64,000 nucleotides of DNA from Actinoallomurus sp963736325 (GTDB taxonomy: Bacteria; Actinomycetota; Actinomycetes; Streptosporangiales; Streptosporangiaceae), in assembly GCA_963736325.1 (NCBI GenBank), contig CAVTOG010000016.1:558001-622000 (forward strand), written 5' to 3'. Position 1 is the first letter of the stretch; every line of letters starts with the position of its first letter. The notes below the pieces were generated by a model that searched no databases, was not told the origin of the DNA, and saw only the letters and a list, made by a program, of their open reading frames with translations. The position numbers were made by a program, and so were the translations under genes. Shown here in pieces: positions 42,871-51,972 of this stretch.

Positions 42871-44076
42871 TCAGGCCATCGCGGGGCGCACGGTGCCCGT
42901 CACTTCGCCGAAGGAGATGGGCGTGCCGTCCGCACCGGGCGCGGTGGCGCTGACGCGTACGGTGTCGCCGTCCTCCAGGAACACACGCCGCGTGCCGTCG
43001 GGAAGCTCGAAGGGCTCCTCACCGTTCCAGGCCAGCTCGATGAGGCTGCCGCGCTGCCCGCGTTCGGGGCCGGAGACCGTGCCGGAGCCCATCAGGTCGC
43101 CGTTGCGCAGCGTCGCGCCGTTCACGGTCGTGTGGGCGAGCTGCTGAGGCGAGGTCCAGTACATGCCGGCGAACGGCGGACGGCTCACGACGTGGCCGTT
43201 GAGCTCGACCTCCAGGCTGATGTCGAGCCCCCAAGGCTCGTCGCAGCGCAGGTACGGCAGCGGCTCAGGGTCCTGCGCCGGCGGCCGTACGCGCGCCGCC
43301 TCCAGCGCGACGACCGGCACCACCCACGGCGCGACGGACGTCGCGAACGACTTGCCCAGGAACGGCCCGAGCGGCTGGTACTCCCACGCCTGGATGTCGC
43401 GCGCGCTCCAGTCGTTGAGCACCATGAACCCGAACACGTGGTCGCGGAAGGCGGACGTCGGCACCGGCGTCCCGTGCGCCGACGGCGTCCCGACGACGAA
43501 CCCGATCTCCGCCTCGATGTCGAGCTTCATCGAAGGGCCGAACTCCGGCCCGCCGGCGCCACGCCGCTGGCCGGTGGGGCGCACGATCGGCGTCCCGGAC
43601 GGGACGACGGTGCCCGAGCGGCCGTGGTAGCCGACGGGCATGTGCCGCCAGTTCGGCACGAGTGGTTCGGTGCCGGGACGCAGGATCCGCCCCAGGTTCG
43701 CCGCGTGGTCGAGCGATGAGTAGAAGTCGACGTAGTCCGCCACGGCGAACGGCATGTGCATCTCGACGTCGGCGCGCGGGAACAGACAGGGCTCGACGTC
43801 CGCACGGCACGACTCGTCGGTGAGCAGCGTGATGACGCGGTCGCGCGTCGCCTGCCACACCGCGCGTCCCGCCGCCATGAACGCGTTGAGCGACCCGGCC
43901 GCGAACCAACGCCGGTCGGAGAGCAACCCCGCCGCGGCGAGCCCGACGAGGTCCAGGACGTGCTCGCCGATGGCCACGCCCACCCGCGGCGGCTCTCCAC
44001 GCCGGGAGAAGACGCCGTACGGCAGGTTGCTCACTCCGAAGCCGCAGCCGTCGGGAACGGGAACCCAGGTGCTCAT
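42871..44076 (-). CDS. fahA: fumarylacetoacetase
   Basis: A 401-residue FAH that splits fumarylacetoacetate to fumarate and acetoacetate in tyrosine breakdown. The SH3-like N-terminal domain is about 1-110. The catalytic domain contains DFYSSLDHAANLG (with metal-binding Asp and catalytic His), MPVGYHGRSGTVVPSG, DIEAEIGFVVG, NDWSARDIQAWEYQPLGPF and GKSFATSVAPWVV. Length fits the family. It stands alone: no hmgA or hpd is adjacent. It begins 15 bp after a DUF2637 gene, same strand. Confidence 0.92.
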   Translation of the reverse strand: MSTWVPVPDGCGFGVSNLPYGVFSRRGEPPRVGVAIGEHVLDLVGLAAAGLLSDRRWFAAGSLNAFMAAGRAVWQATRDRVITLLTDESCRADVEPCLFPRADVEMHMPFAVADYVDFYSSLDHAANLGRILRPGTEPLVPNWRHMPVGYHGRSGTVVPSGTPIVRPTGQRRGAGGPEFGPSMKLDIEAEIGFVVGTPSAHGTPVPTSAFRDHVFGFMVLNDWSARDIQAWEYQPLGPFLGKSFATSVAPWVVPVVALEAARVRPPAQDPEPLPYLRCDEPWGLDISLEVELNGHVVSRPPFAGMYWTSPQQLAHTTVNGATLRNGDLMGSGTVSGPERGQRGSLIELAWNGEEPFELPDGTRRVFLEDGDTVRVSATAPGADGTPISFGEVTGTVRPAMA

Positions 44077-44090
44077 GATCTCCAGCCGGA

Positions 44091-45311
44091 TCAGTCGCGG
44101 GGCGGTGTGGGGGAGCTGCGGAACTGGCCGAATGGAGGCGTGGGATCGCCGTCCTCACCGACCCACGTGCCGGCGTCCGGGTCTTCGGCGCGGTCGTCGC
44201 CGTACACCTCGTCGTCGTCATCCGGCTCGGCCTCGGGCTTGACCAGGGGGATGCCGTCGGGCTGGGTGTCGGGCAGCTTGATGCCGTCCGGGTTCGTGTC
44301 GGCGAGCTTGCGCTGGTGCGATGGGCCGCCGACCAGCCTGACGTCGGTGGGCAGTGAGGTGCGGGCGACCAGCCGCGGAGCGGGCTGGTCGTCGGCCGGT
44401 GGCTCTTCCGCGGGTGCGGGCTCGGGCGTCTCGACCTGCTCGGCCTGTTCCGGAGCCTCGCGCGGCGCGGGCACGGCGGGCTCCGCCCAGTCGCTCAGCG
44501 CGTCCCGTCCACCCTCTTCGGCTCGCTCGCTCTCCTCGGCCCTGATGCGGGCCTTGGCCTGGTCGATGGCCTCCGCGCGGTCGCGCGCCTCGGCGGGGGT
44601 GCGCGGCATGGTGTGGTCGCGCGCCTGCGTCTCGTCGAGTGGTGCGGTCCAGTCGCCGAGCTCGATGTGGTCGTCCGGCTCCTGCTCGCCGGTCAGGTCG
44701 GGCACGGTCGCCGGCACAGGTTCGGGCACCGGCACGGGCTCGGTCCGAACGGGGCCCAGGGCGCGTACGGGACGGCTGGGGATCGGCTTCGTCTCGTCCG
44801 CGGCCTGATCTGTCAGGCCCGGGATGATGGCCTGGTCGAGGATGGCCGGGACCCGTGCCGGGCGCTCACGGCGTACACGGCCCAGGACCTGCTTGATCAT
44901 TGCGAGCCAGAGCCAGACAGCGATCAGCAGGATCGCCCAGGGCGCCGCCGCGACGCCGCCGGACGCCCAGGCGTGCGGGATGGCGTCGTACCCGTTGACC
45001 GCGCGTTGCACCCCGGCCGTGCCGGCGCCGGCGACGAGCAGGAGCAGGAGCAGCCATCGCAGCGCGCGCGAGGCCCATCCGGCCTTGCGAGCGGTGAGGA
45101 TCGACAGGATGACGACGACGACCAGGCCGTCGATCATCCCTGGGTACAGGAACGCGCGGTGGCGTACGGCGCCGCCTCGGAGCGCGAGCAGCCGCAGGTC
45201 GTCGTAGGAGAGCACGAAGGCGGCCGCGGTCAGCGCCGTGGCCCCGAGTCCGCCGAGAGCCGTCAGGAGTCGTCGCTGTGCCTTGGAGTACTGCGCGGGG
45301 GTGTCAGTCAT
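44091..45311 (-). CDS. DUF2637 membrane protein with long acidic tail
   Basis: ATG 45311 gives 406 residues. Four N-terminal helices (about 15-145; GLGATALTAAAFVLSYDDLRLLA, GLVVVVILSILTA, ALRWLLLLLLVAGAG, APWAILLIAVWLWLAMI) match DUF2637/SpdB-like proteins. Members occur on actinomycete plasmids and in mobile elements, and some have roles in DNA transfer. The remaining 260 residues are disordered, rich in Pro, Glu, Asp and Arg. No transfer genes are adjacent. A TTG at 45323 would add four residues. Confidence 0.75.
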   Translation of the reverse strand: MTDTPAQYSKAQRRLLTALGGLGATALTAAAFVLSYDDLRLLALRGGAVRHRAFLYPGMIDGLVVVVILSILTARKAGWASRALRWLLLLLLVAGAGTAGVQRAVNGYDAIPHAWASGGVAAAPWAILLIAVWLWLAMIKQVLGRVRRERPARVPAILDQAIIPGLTDQAADETKPIPSRPVRALGPVRTEPVPVPEPVPATVPDLTGEQEPDDHIELGDWTAPLDETQARDHTMPRTPAEARDRAEAIDQAKARIRAEESERAEEGGRDALSDWAEPAVPAPREAPEQAEQVETPEPAPAEEPPADDQPAPRLVARTSLPTDVRLVGGPSHQRKLADTNPDGIKLPDTQPDGIPLVKPEAEPDDDDEVYGDDRAEDPDAGTWVGEDGDPTPPFGQFRSSPTPPRD

Positions 45312-45532
45312 CAGGGGGGCCAACCATCGGGTCGTCGGTCAGGGACCTATCTTGACCGCATCCGCGCGATCTCGTCGTGACCATCGGCCGCGTGTCGCCG
45401 CCGAAAAGAGGGTTCTGACCTGGTGGGAGGTAGGACGAGGTCCATGTGTTCATCGCGACGCCTTCTTGATATGCAGGTATTCGGCTTGGTTTGATCCTTA
45501 ACCTCCTCCCGATCGGTGTCCCGTTGAGCAAC

Positions 45533-46312
45533 GTGAGTGTGCCATCCCAGGTTCGAAGTCTCGCCGAGAACGAGCGGCTCGGCGAGCTGCTCAGCGTGCG
45601 AGATCCCCGCACGTCGGCCGGCCGATCTCGTACGTGGCTGGTCGTCCTGGGGCTGCCCGGCCTGGTGATGCTGCCGTTCACGGTGCACTTCCTGATGAAC
45701 GGATTCGGCTTCGCCACGGTGCTGAGCGTGCTGCTGACCTCGGCGTACCTCGGCGCCGCGGGCCGAATCATGGTCCGCGACGTCCTGCCGGGGTACGGCC
45801 GCATGCTCTTCCTGTACGAGAACGGCCTCATCCTGACCACGCGCAAGGAGACCGCGGCGTACGCCTGGGAGGCCGTCGAGGAGCTGCGCGTCTCCGGCGC
45901 CCGCGTCGGTGCCTCCGACGAGGTCCGCTGGCACTTCGTCCTCGTGCGCCACGACGGCCGCCAGGCGGAGGTGGGTGATGAGTTCCCCGGCATCCAGGAG
46001 GTCGTCGAGCTCGTGTCGGCGGCGGTCACCGAGCGTGTCCTGCCGAAGTACATCGCCCGCGTCGACGGTGGCGGCAGCGTGCTCATGGGACCGTTCAGGA
46101 TCACCCGTGACACCATCGCGAAGGGCGGCGAGGCGGTCGCCTGGCGAAATGTTGCCGAGGTGGTGATCAGCAACGGAATGATCTACGTCGACCGTTCCGA
46201 TGGCCTGTCCGGCATGACGGCGAACGCCGGGGAGATCCCGAACGCCGTTGCCTTCAGTGAATTGGCACATCATGTCCGTGAATTGCACGCGGGCCCGGCA
46301 GGTGGATCCTGA
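45533..46312 (+). CDS. DUF6585-like membrane protein
   Basis: About 259 residues. Two close hydrophobic helices (about 37-80; WLVVLGLPGLVMLPFTVHFL, GFATVLSVLLTSAYLGAAG) are followed by two PH-like halves (LFLYENGLILTTRKETAAYAWEAVEEL; GPFRITRDTIAKGGEAVAWRNVAEVVI). This matches the actinobacterial DUF6585 pattern of unknown function. The start is uncertain: GTG 45533, GTG 45539 and TTG 45491 all lack good ribosome-binding sites. Confidence 0.65.
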   Translation: MSVPSQVRSLAENERLGELLSVRDPRTSAGRSRTWLVVLGLPGLVMLPFTVHFLMNGFGFATVLSVLLTSAYLGAAGRIMVRDVLPGYGRMLFLYENGLILTTRKETAAYAWEAVEELRVSGARVGASDEVRWHFVLVRHDGRQAEVGDEFPGIQEVVELVSAAVTERVLPKYIARVDGGGSVLMGPFRITRDTIAKGGEAVAWRNVAEVVISNGMIYVDRSDGLSGMTANAGEIPNAVAFSELAHHVRELHAGPAGGS

Positions 46313-46353
46313 CCACTACTGGATTCCAGTGCCGTGTGCGGACCGGAATCGAA

Positions 46354-46359
46354 TAGCCT
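46354..46359 (+). promoter_or_regulatory. cysS: -10 element for a leaderless cysS mRNA
   Basis: TAGCCT ends 7 nt before GTG 46367, with no ribosome-binding site between. Confidence 0.45.
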
Positions 46360-46366
46360 CTTACGC

Positions 46367-47758
46367 GTGAGCCTGCGCCTCTACGACACCGGTACCCGTG
46401 ACATCCGCGAATTCGTCCCGCTGCGAGCGGGCCGGGCCGGCGTCTACGTCTGTGGCGCGACACCGCAGGCCGCGTCCCATATCGGGCACCTGCGTTCCGG
46501 CGTCACGTACGACATCCTCGTCCGCTGGCTGCGCGCCTCCGGTTACGACGTGACCTTCGCGCGCAACGTCACCGACATCGAGGACAAGATCCTCGCGGTC
46601 GCGGCGCGCACCGCGCGGCCCTGGTTCGAGGTGGCAGAGGCCAACCAGCGCGTCTTCAACCAGGCGTACGACACCCTCGGCTGCCTCCCGCCGACCGTCG
46701 AGCCGCGCGCGACCGGGCACATCCCCGAGATGATCACGTTGATGCGGCGGCTCATCGACAAGGGCCACGCCTACAACGTCGGCAACGACGTCTACTTCGA
46801 CGTCATGTCCTGGGCCGGGCGCTACGGCGCGCTGTCCAACCAGAAGCCGGAGAACATGCGCGCCGCCGGCGACTCCTACAACGAGGACGCCAAGCGCGAC
46901 CCGCGCGACTTCGCCCTGTGGAAGGGCGTCAAGCCGGGCGAGCCCAGCTGGGAGACCCCTTGGGGTCCCGGCCGCCCCGGCTGGCACCTGGAGTGCTCCG
47001 CGATGGCCACCAAATACCTCGGCTCCGCGTTCGACATCCACGGCGGCGGCGTCGACCTGATTTTTCCGCACCACGAGAACGAGCTCGCCCAGTCCTCCGC
47101 CGCCGGCGACGAGTTCGCCCGCTTCTGGGTGCACAACGGCATGCTCACCGTGAACGGCGAGAAGATGAGCAAGTCCATCGGCAACGTCGTCCTGCTCACC
47201 GACCTTCTGGAGAAGGCACGGCCGGTCGAGGTGCGCTACTACCTCGGCGCCGCGCACTACCGCTCGAAGATCGACTACTCCGACGAGGCGCTCCACGACG
47301 CCGCGGCGGCGTACCAGCGGATCGAAGGGTTCGTGACCCGCGCGGTCGAGCTGGCCGGCACGGTCGAGCCCGGCACGCTGCCCGCCGAGTTCTCCGATGC
47401 GATGAACGACGACCTCGGCGTGCCCCAGGCGTTCGCGCTCGTGCACGAGGCCGTACGCCTCGGCAACACCGCGCTGTCCACCGGCGACAAGGACACCGTC
47501 GTACGCACCCTCGGCGAGGTGCGCGCGATGCTCGGCGTCCTCGGCCTCGACCCGCTGTCGCCGCAGTGGGAAGGCACCGGCAACGACCTCACCGACGTCG
47601 TCGACGCGCTCGTCTCGGTCGCGATGGAGCAGCGGCAGGCGGCGCGCGAGCGCAAGGACTACGCGGCCGCCGACGCGATCCGCGACCGGCTCACCGCGGC
47701 GGGCATCATCATCGAAGACACCCCGCGCGGCCCGCGCTGGGAACTCAAGCGCCCCTGA
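46367..47758 (+). CDS. cysS: cysteinyl-tRNA synthetase
   Basis: A 463-residue class I CysRS. HIGH is at ASHIGHLRSG and KMSKS at NGEKMSKSIGN. Zinc-site residues are in VCGATP, GWHLECSAMA and FPHHENELAQS. The C-terminal DALR/anticodon part (about 320-463) is present. That tail separates it from MshC, the mycothiol ligase derived from CysRS. GTG 46367 gives the usual VSLRLYDTGTR start. It lies in the conserved carD-ispF-cysS-rlmB order, with fahA and two membrane-protein genes inserted. Confidence 0.94.
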   Translation: MSLRLYDTGTRDIREFVPLRAGRAGVYVCGATPQAASHIGHLRSGVTYDILVRWLRASGYDVTFARNVTDIEDKILAVAARTARPWFEVAEANQRVFNQAYDTLGCLPPTVEPRATGHIPEMITLMRRLIDKGHAYNVGNDVYFDVMSWAGRYGALSNQKPENMRAAGDSYNEDAKRDPRDFALWKGVKPGEPSWETPWGPGRPGWHLECSAMATKYLGSAFDIHGGGVDLIFPHHENELAQSSAAGDEFARFWVHNGMLTVNGEKMSKSIGNVVLLTDLLEKARPVEVRYYLGAAHYRSKIDYSDEALHDAAAAYQRIEGFVTRAVELAGTVEPGTLPAEFSDAMNDDLGVPQAFALVHEAVRLGNTALSTGDKDTVVRTLGEVRAMLGVLGLDPLSPQWEGTGNDLTDVVDALVSVAMEQRQAARERKDYAAADAIRDRLTAAGIIIEDTPRGPRWELKRP

Positions 47759-47826
47759 CACGATTGCCAGGCGACATGCCGGGGACGTAACTCGAAGAGG
47801 TAACAACCGTTCTCGAGGTGGTCCAC

Positions 47827-48405
47827 TTGTTCGAGCGGTTCACGGACGCCGCCCGCCGTGTCGTGGTCTACGCCCAGGAGGAATCCCGGCTGCTCGGCCA
47901 CGACTACATCGGTACCGAGCACGTGCTTCTCGGTCTCTTGCACGAGGACACCGAGGCCGCGTTCGAATCCCTCGCCGCCACCGGAGTCTCCCTCGACGCC
48001 GCACGCGCCGAGGTCGCCGACACCATCGGCCGAGGCCACGGCGAAGCCGAGGGCAACATCCCGTTCACGCCGCGCGCCAAGAAAGTCCTGGAACTGTCGC
48101 TCCGCGAGGCGCTGCAGCTCGGCCACAACTACATCGGAAGCGAACACGTCCTGCTCGGGCTGCTTCGCGAAGGCGAGGGCGCGGGCGTACGCGTGCTGGA
48201 GCGACTCGACACCGACCTCGCCGAACTGCGCTCCGACATCCTCACGATGCTGCGATCCCGGCAGCAACCGTTCCGCCCGCGCGGTAGGTTCACGGCCGGA
48301 AGCGGAGGACTGCCGGAGATCGAATCCCGGCTGGCCGCGATCGAGGATCGGCTGGAGCGCATCGAGCGCCTTCTCATGGACGGTTCGGGTCGCGACTCCG
48401 CATAG
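47827..48405 (+). CDS. stand-alone Clp N-domain protein
   Basis: TTG 47827 lies 5 nt after GAGGTGG and gives 192 residues starting LFERFTDAARR, as ClpC does; GTG 47818 overlaps that site. Two Clp_N repeats are present: AQEESRLLGHDYIGTEHVLLGLL and SLREALQLGHNYIGSEHVLLGLL. There is no AAA+ module. A C-terminal coiled coil (ESRLAAIEDRLERIERLL) may dimerise it. Such ClpC1-N-like proteins may compete for, or deliver, adaptors and phosphoarginine substrates. Confidence 0.82.
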   Translation: MFERFTDAARRVVVYAQEESRLLGHDYIGTEHVLLGLLHEDTEAAFESLAATGVSLDAARAEVADTIGRGHGEAEGNIPFTPRAKKVLELSLREALQLGHNYIGSEHVLLGLLREGEGAGVRVLERLDTDLAELRSDILTMLRSRQQPFRPRGRFTAGSGGLPEIESRLAAIEDRLERIERLLMDGSGRDSA

Positions 48406-48453
48406 GGTTTTCACGGGGCGTGAGATCGTCCTGTTCAATCGCGGAGGGCATGG

Positions 48454-49368
48454 ATGGCGAAGCGTCGTAAGAAGGGGCCGAGTAACACCCTGAAGGCCGA
48501 GGACCGGCACTGGTACGGCAAGCGTCAGACCGCCCGAGCCGAGAAGTCCGCGACCCGTACGGGCAACGCCACGACCGGCCCCGGCCCTCGGCGCAACGCG
48601 CCCTCGTCGGCCGAGCGCCCGCAGCGACGATCCGCGCCGGACGGCCCCGAGATGGTCACCGGCCGCAACCCGGTCGTCGAGGCCCTGCGCGCCGGCATCC
48701 CGGCGAGCACGCTCTACGTCATGACCGGCGCGTCCGACGACCGCGTACGCGAGTCCATCAAACTCGCCACCGACGCAGGCGTGGCGTTGCTGGAGGCCGG
48801 CCGCAGCGAGCTGGACCGCCTGACCGACGGCTCCGTCCACCAGGGCATCGCCCTCCAGGTCCCCGAGTACGACTACGCCCACCCGGACGACCTCCTGCAG
48901 GGCGGCATACGCCCGCTGGTGGTCGCCCTGGACGGCATCACCGACCCACGCAACCTGGGCGCCGTCGTACGCTCGGCCGCCGCATTCGGCGCCCACGGCG
49001 TCCTGGTGCCGGAGCGGCGCGCGGCAGGCGTCACCGCGGGCGTGTGGAAGGCCTCAGCGGGAACGCTCGCGTCGATCCCGGTGGCAAGAGCGACGAACCT
49101 CGTACGGGCCTTGAAGGCGTACCAGAAGGCCGGCTTGTTCGTGGCAGGCTTGGACGCCCGGGGCGAGAACGGAGTCGACTCCCTCGACGCCGCGAGCGGC
49201 CCGCTGGTGCTGGTCGTAGGGTCGGAGGGCAAGGGCCTGTCCCGCCTGGTGGCGGACACATGCGACCTGCTGGTCAACATCCCGATGTCCGGCAAGGCCG
49301 AGTCCCTGAACGCCGGCGTCGCCGCCAGCATCGCCATGTACGAAATCGCTCGCCGCCGCTCATCCTGA
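48454..49368 (+). CDS. rlmB: 23S rRNA 2'-O-methyltransferase RlmB (TrmH/SpoU family)
   Basis: A 304-residue SpoU enzyme that methylates G2251 of 23S rRNA. A basic disordered head (1-65) precedes the substrate-binding domain (VTGRNPVVEALRAGIP). The knotted SPOUT domain contains the motif 1 Asn/Arg in DGITDPRNLGAVVRSAAAFG, motif 2 VLVVGSEGKGLSRLV and motif 3 VNIPMSGKAESLNAGVAASI. All catalytic parts are present. It is the last housekeeping gene before the tRNA-Thr island. Confidence 0.93.
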   Translation: MAKRRKKGPSNTLKAEDRHWYGKRQTARAEKSATRTGNATTGPGPRRNAPSSAERPQRRSAPDGPEMVTGRNPVVEALRAGIPASTLYVMTGASDDRVRESIKLATDAGVALLEAGRSELDRLTDGSVHQGIALQVPEYDYAHPDDLLQGGIRPLVVALDGITDPRNLGAVVRSAAAFGAHGVLVPERRAAGVTAGVWKASAGTLASIPVARATNLVRALKAYQKAGLFVAGLDARGENGVDSLDAASGPLVLVVGSEGKGLSRLVADTCDLLVNIPMSGKAESLNAGVAASIAMYEIARRRSS

Positions 49369-49537
49369 TCATCGCTTAAGACCTCGGCGTCGCTGGGGGC
49401 TGTGAGCGCGTCTCCTTGAGCAGCGCTCCAGCACCCGCTCGGCCACGGCGGCGCTGTGGCCGTACGGCGGAGCCGGGGCTCACGTGGCGGCGTGTGGACG
49501 TGGCCGGGTCGCCGCGAATCTCGGCCGCCGTATCACG

Positions 49538-50452
49538 TCAGCGGTAGTCGGCGACGTCCGCGTCCTTCTTGTCGCCGAAGTAGGCGTCGGTGAAGTACCT
49601 GGTCGCCTGCGGCTGAGAACCATCGAGATCCCTGACGCCGTAGTGCACGGCCAGCGACCCCGACGACTGCGAGGTCCCCGCCCACCGCGCCCGCTCGGGA
49701 TCCGCCGCCAGCGCCGCGACCACCCTGCCGATGTACCGCGGCGTCTCGGAGATCGCGAACCACTTGTCCGTCGCGATCCCGTCCCGCCAGGTCTCCTCGG
49801 TGACCCCGAAATGGTCCAGCATCTCCTCGGACCGGAGGAACCCGGGCGTGAGCGCCAGCGACGTGACCCCATGCGGCTCAAGCTCGTCCTTGAGCACCTT
49901 GCCGAGCCGCGTGATGGCAACCTTGATCATGTCGAAGAACATCGTCCCGCGGTAGCGGTCGTTGAACATATCGTCACCGTCAGTGACCTCCACGACCAGC
50001 CCGCTCTTCCGAGCAACGAGCAGCGGCAGGAGCGTGTGCAGAGTGATGAGGTGGGTCTCCAACCCGTTACGCAGGGCCTTCAACCCGTTGTCGAGATCGT
50101 GCTCCCAGAGCGGCTTCCACTCGATCCACTGATCCCCACCCCAGGTGTCGTCAACGAGAATGTCGAGCCGCCCATCCTGCTCGCGCCGAATTTGTCCGGC
50201 CAGAGCGACAACGTCCTCCTGAACCATGTGATCACAACGAACCGCGATCCCGAGGCCCCCGGCCTCGGTGACCATCCGAGCCGTATCCTCGATGGTCTCC
50301 GGCCGCCCGAGAGAACTACGCCCGGCCCGCGTACTCCGCCCGGTCACATAAACGGTCGCCCCGGCCGCTCCGAGCTCAACGGCCATCCCTCGCCCGGCCC
50401 CTCGGGTCCCCCCGGTGACCACCGCAACCTGCCCGTCCAACACGCCACCCAT
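49538..50452 (-). CDS. DHRS1-like SDR protein with catalytic Tyr replaced
   Basis: A 304-residue SDR. Cofactor loop GGTRGAGRG and TGRSTRAGRS (NADP type) are intact. The NNAG motif is degenerate (VDDTWGGDQW). The active site reads FFDMIK, with Phe173 where SDRs have Tyr and Lys177 kept. The Ser position is Thr157. Related DHRS1-like bacterial proteins usually have YDxxK there. It may be catalytically dead or act as a binding protein. It lies 50 bp from a TetR gene on the same strand. Confidence 0.8.
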   Translation of the reverse strand: MGGVLDGQVAVVTGGTRGAGRGMAVELGAAGATVYVTGRSTRAGRSSLGRPETIEDTARMVTEAGGLGIAVRCDHMVQEDVVALAGQIRREQDGRLDILVDDTWGGDQWIEWKPLWEHDLDNGLKALRNGLETHLITLHTLLPLLVARKSGLVVEVTDGDDMFNDRYRGTMFFDMIKVAITRLGKVLKDELEPHGVTSLALTPGFLRSEEMLDHFGVTEETWRDGIATDKWFAISETPRYIGRVVAALAADPERARWAGTSQSSGSLAVHYGVRDLDGSQPQATRYFTDAYFGDKKDADVADYR

Positions 50453-50505
50453 GACGTTCTCCTTTCCTCACTGCGAGCGAGCCTCGATCGCAGCGACCAG
50501 CAGCT

Positions 50506-51153
50506 CTATGCCTGTTGTCCAGCCTTCGAGAACCTGACGACAGAATCAGGGTCGCCCGAGCCGTCACCAGGACCACGCCGCCACCCAGCGACCACCGCGT
50601 CGATGTCCTCCCGCAACCGATCACACAACCCCCCGACCGGCCGAGCCGACCAGTGAATCGCCGCCCCATCCACGATCGCCGTGAGAATCCGCGCAGCCAC
50701 CGGAGGAGCCGGCGCCCCGGGCAGCCTGTCTGCGTCGACCGCCCGCTCGACGAGTTCAGCGACCTCGGCCTCCATCACCGAGTAGAACTCCGCCATCAAC
50801 CCACGCAACTCAGGATCGGAAAGATCGAACGCCAGCTGAGCGAGGTTGTTAGCCGCCGTATCCGGATCGTCAAGCGCCGCATAGACCTCGACCAAAGCCG
50901 CCCCAGGCGCCAGAACCGGATCAAGCACCCCGGAGTGCGCGTCCCGAAGGCGTTCCCGCAACGCACCGACCGCGTGAGAAGCCATCGCCACCAACAGCCC
51001 ATGCTTCGACCCGAACCGCTGAGCCACCGTCCCAACAGCCACCCCCGCCTCCCGAGCGACGTCAGCAAGCGTGAACGCCGGCCCCCGCCGGCTGATCACC
51101 ACCCCCGCCGCCCCGATCAGCCGCTCATCCGTGATCTCTCTAGGTCTCGCCAT
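50506..51153 (-). CDS. TetR family regulator
   Basis: ATG 51153 gives 215 residues. The HTH (about 8-55) contains LIGAAGVVISRRGPAFTLADV and VAVGTVAQRFGSKHGLLVA. The helical ligand domain is Ala/Asp-rich. A perfect TGAAC/GTTCA palindrome lies 9 bp upstream. It probably controls itself and the SDR gene downstream on the same strand. Codon use here is richer in A and T than in rlmB. Confidence 0.85.
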   Translation of the reverse strand: MARPREITDERLIGAAGVVISRRGPAFTLADVAREAGVAVGTVAQRFGSKHGLLVAMASHAVGALRERLRDAHSGVLDPVLAPGAALVEVYAALDDPDTAANNLAQLAFDLSDPELRGLMAEFYSVMEAEVAELVERAVDADRLPGAPAPPVAARILTAIVDGAAIHWSARPVGGLCDRLREDIDAVVAGWRRGPGDGSGDPDSVVRFSKAGQQA

Positions 51154-51161
51154 GGAGTTAT

Positions 51162-51175
51162 TGAACCACAGTTCA
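51162..51175. promoter_or_regulatory. palindrome TGAAC-N4-GTTCA, candidate TetR site
   Basis: A perfect 5-bp inverted repeat with spacer CACA, 9 bp before the tetR start codon. Confidence 0.5.
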
Positions 51176-51262
51176 CTAATACGAAACCCCCACAGAACCG
51201 ATCCCGCACGTCCCGCCGACCTGGCCACACGCGCTATCGTTGTGACGCTGCACCAGCAGCGT

Positions 51263-51338
51263 GCCTCCGTAGCTCAGCTGGCAGAGCGTCCGCCTTGTAA
51301 GCGGCAGGTCGCCGGTTCGAATCCGGCCGGAGGCTCCA
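51263..51338 (+). tRNA. tRNA-Thr (anticodon TGT)
   Basis: Acceptor arms GCCTCCG and CGGAGGC pair fully. The D-arm is AGCTCAGCTGGCAGAGC and the anticodon loop CTTGTAA reads ACA (Thr). The T-arm GCCGGTTCGAATCCGGC is perfect, and CCA is encoded. It is the only complete copy: the 3' half recurs at 53824, 61131 and 62033, showing use as an integration site. Confidence 0.95.
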
Positions 51339-51356
51339 CCCATGACCAGGCAAAAG
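51293..51356. repeat. att-like repeat 1 (in tRNA-Thr)
   Basis: 64 bp from the anticodon loop through 18 bp past the tRNA end are identical to 53824-53887. The first 38 bp also match 61131-61168. Confidence 0.85.
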
Positions 51357-51413
51357 GCCCTGAGCGATCAATGCCCGGGGCCCCTTGTGACAGCAACGGT
51401 GACAGCAACGGCC

Positions 51414-51839
51414 TCAGCCGAGCGCATCGCCCAGCTTCCCCAACGCTCGCTGCTTCTCAGTTAGCGCGGTGTGCGCGTAGATCGTCATCGTGACTTCGAT
51501 GTCGCTGTGCCCGACGATGTCTCGTACGACGTGCGGGGGCACGCCGAGGTCGAGGAGCAGCGACACGCAGGTGTACCGAATGTCGTGGAACCGTACGGCG
51601 TCGATGCCGGCGCGTTCTCGGATGCGCCCCCAGCTGCGGCGGAGGTTGTCCGGCTCCATTGGTGTTCCGACGAGGGACGGGAAGATGAGATTGTTGTCTT
51701 TCCAGATCTTATCGGCCACCGCCTTTTCTTTGACCTTCCGGGTCTTGTGTTCGCAAATAGCGGTGATGCAGATGTCCGGCAGAGGGACGGTACGGGTCGA
51801 CTCCTCAGTCTTAAGAGGCGCGATCGCTAACAGGGGCAC
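51414..51839 (-). pseudogene. tyrosine integrase, C-terminal fragment
   Basis: 141 codons match the end of actinomycete phage-type integrases: LKTEESTRTVPLP, the catalytic HDIRYT box, HVVRDIVGHSDIEV (His) and TIYAH with the nucleophile Tyr. The N-terminal SAM-like and core domains and the first catalytic Arg are lost. An in-frame stop lies about 20 bp upstream of 51839. It ends 58 bp from the tRNA-Thr att repeat, the expected place for its att site. Non-functional. Confidence 0.85.
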
Positions 51840-51972
51840 GACCTCGATCAGTCGTACGCTGGTTCAGCTCAGGAGACCGCCCTCCGATAGGCGACTGCCA
51901 TGTCAAAGTCTCCTTGCGATCTTCGGAAGGGGATTCTTGGCTACGCCGACGGCCCGCGTTCTTCTGTTTCGT

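Noticed and set aside
49484..51300. Plus-strand open frames of 390 and 261 codons
   Set aside because: Antisense to the SDR and TetR genes; Pro/Arg-rich, no ribosome-binding sites, and the second runs into the tRNA.
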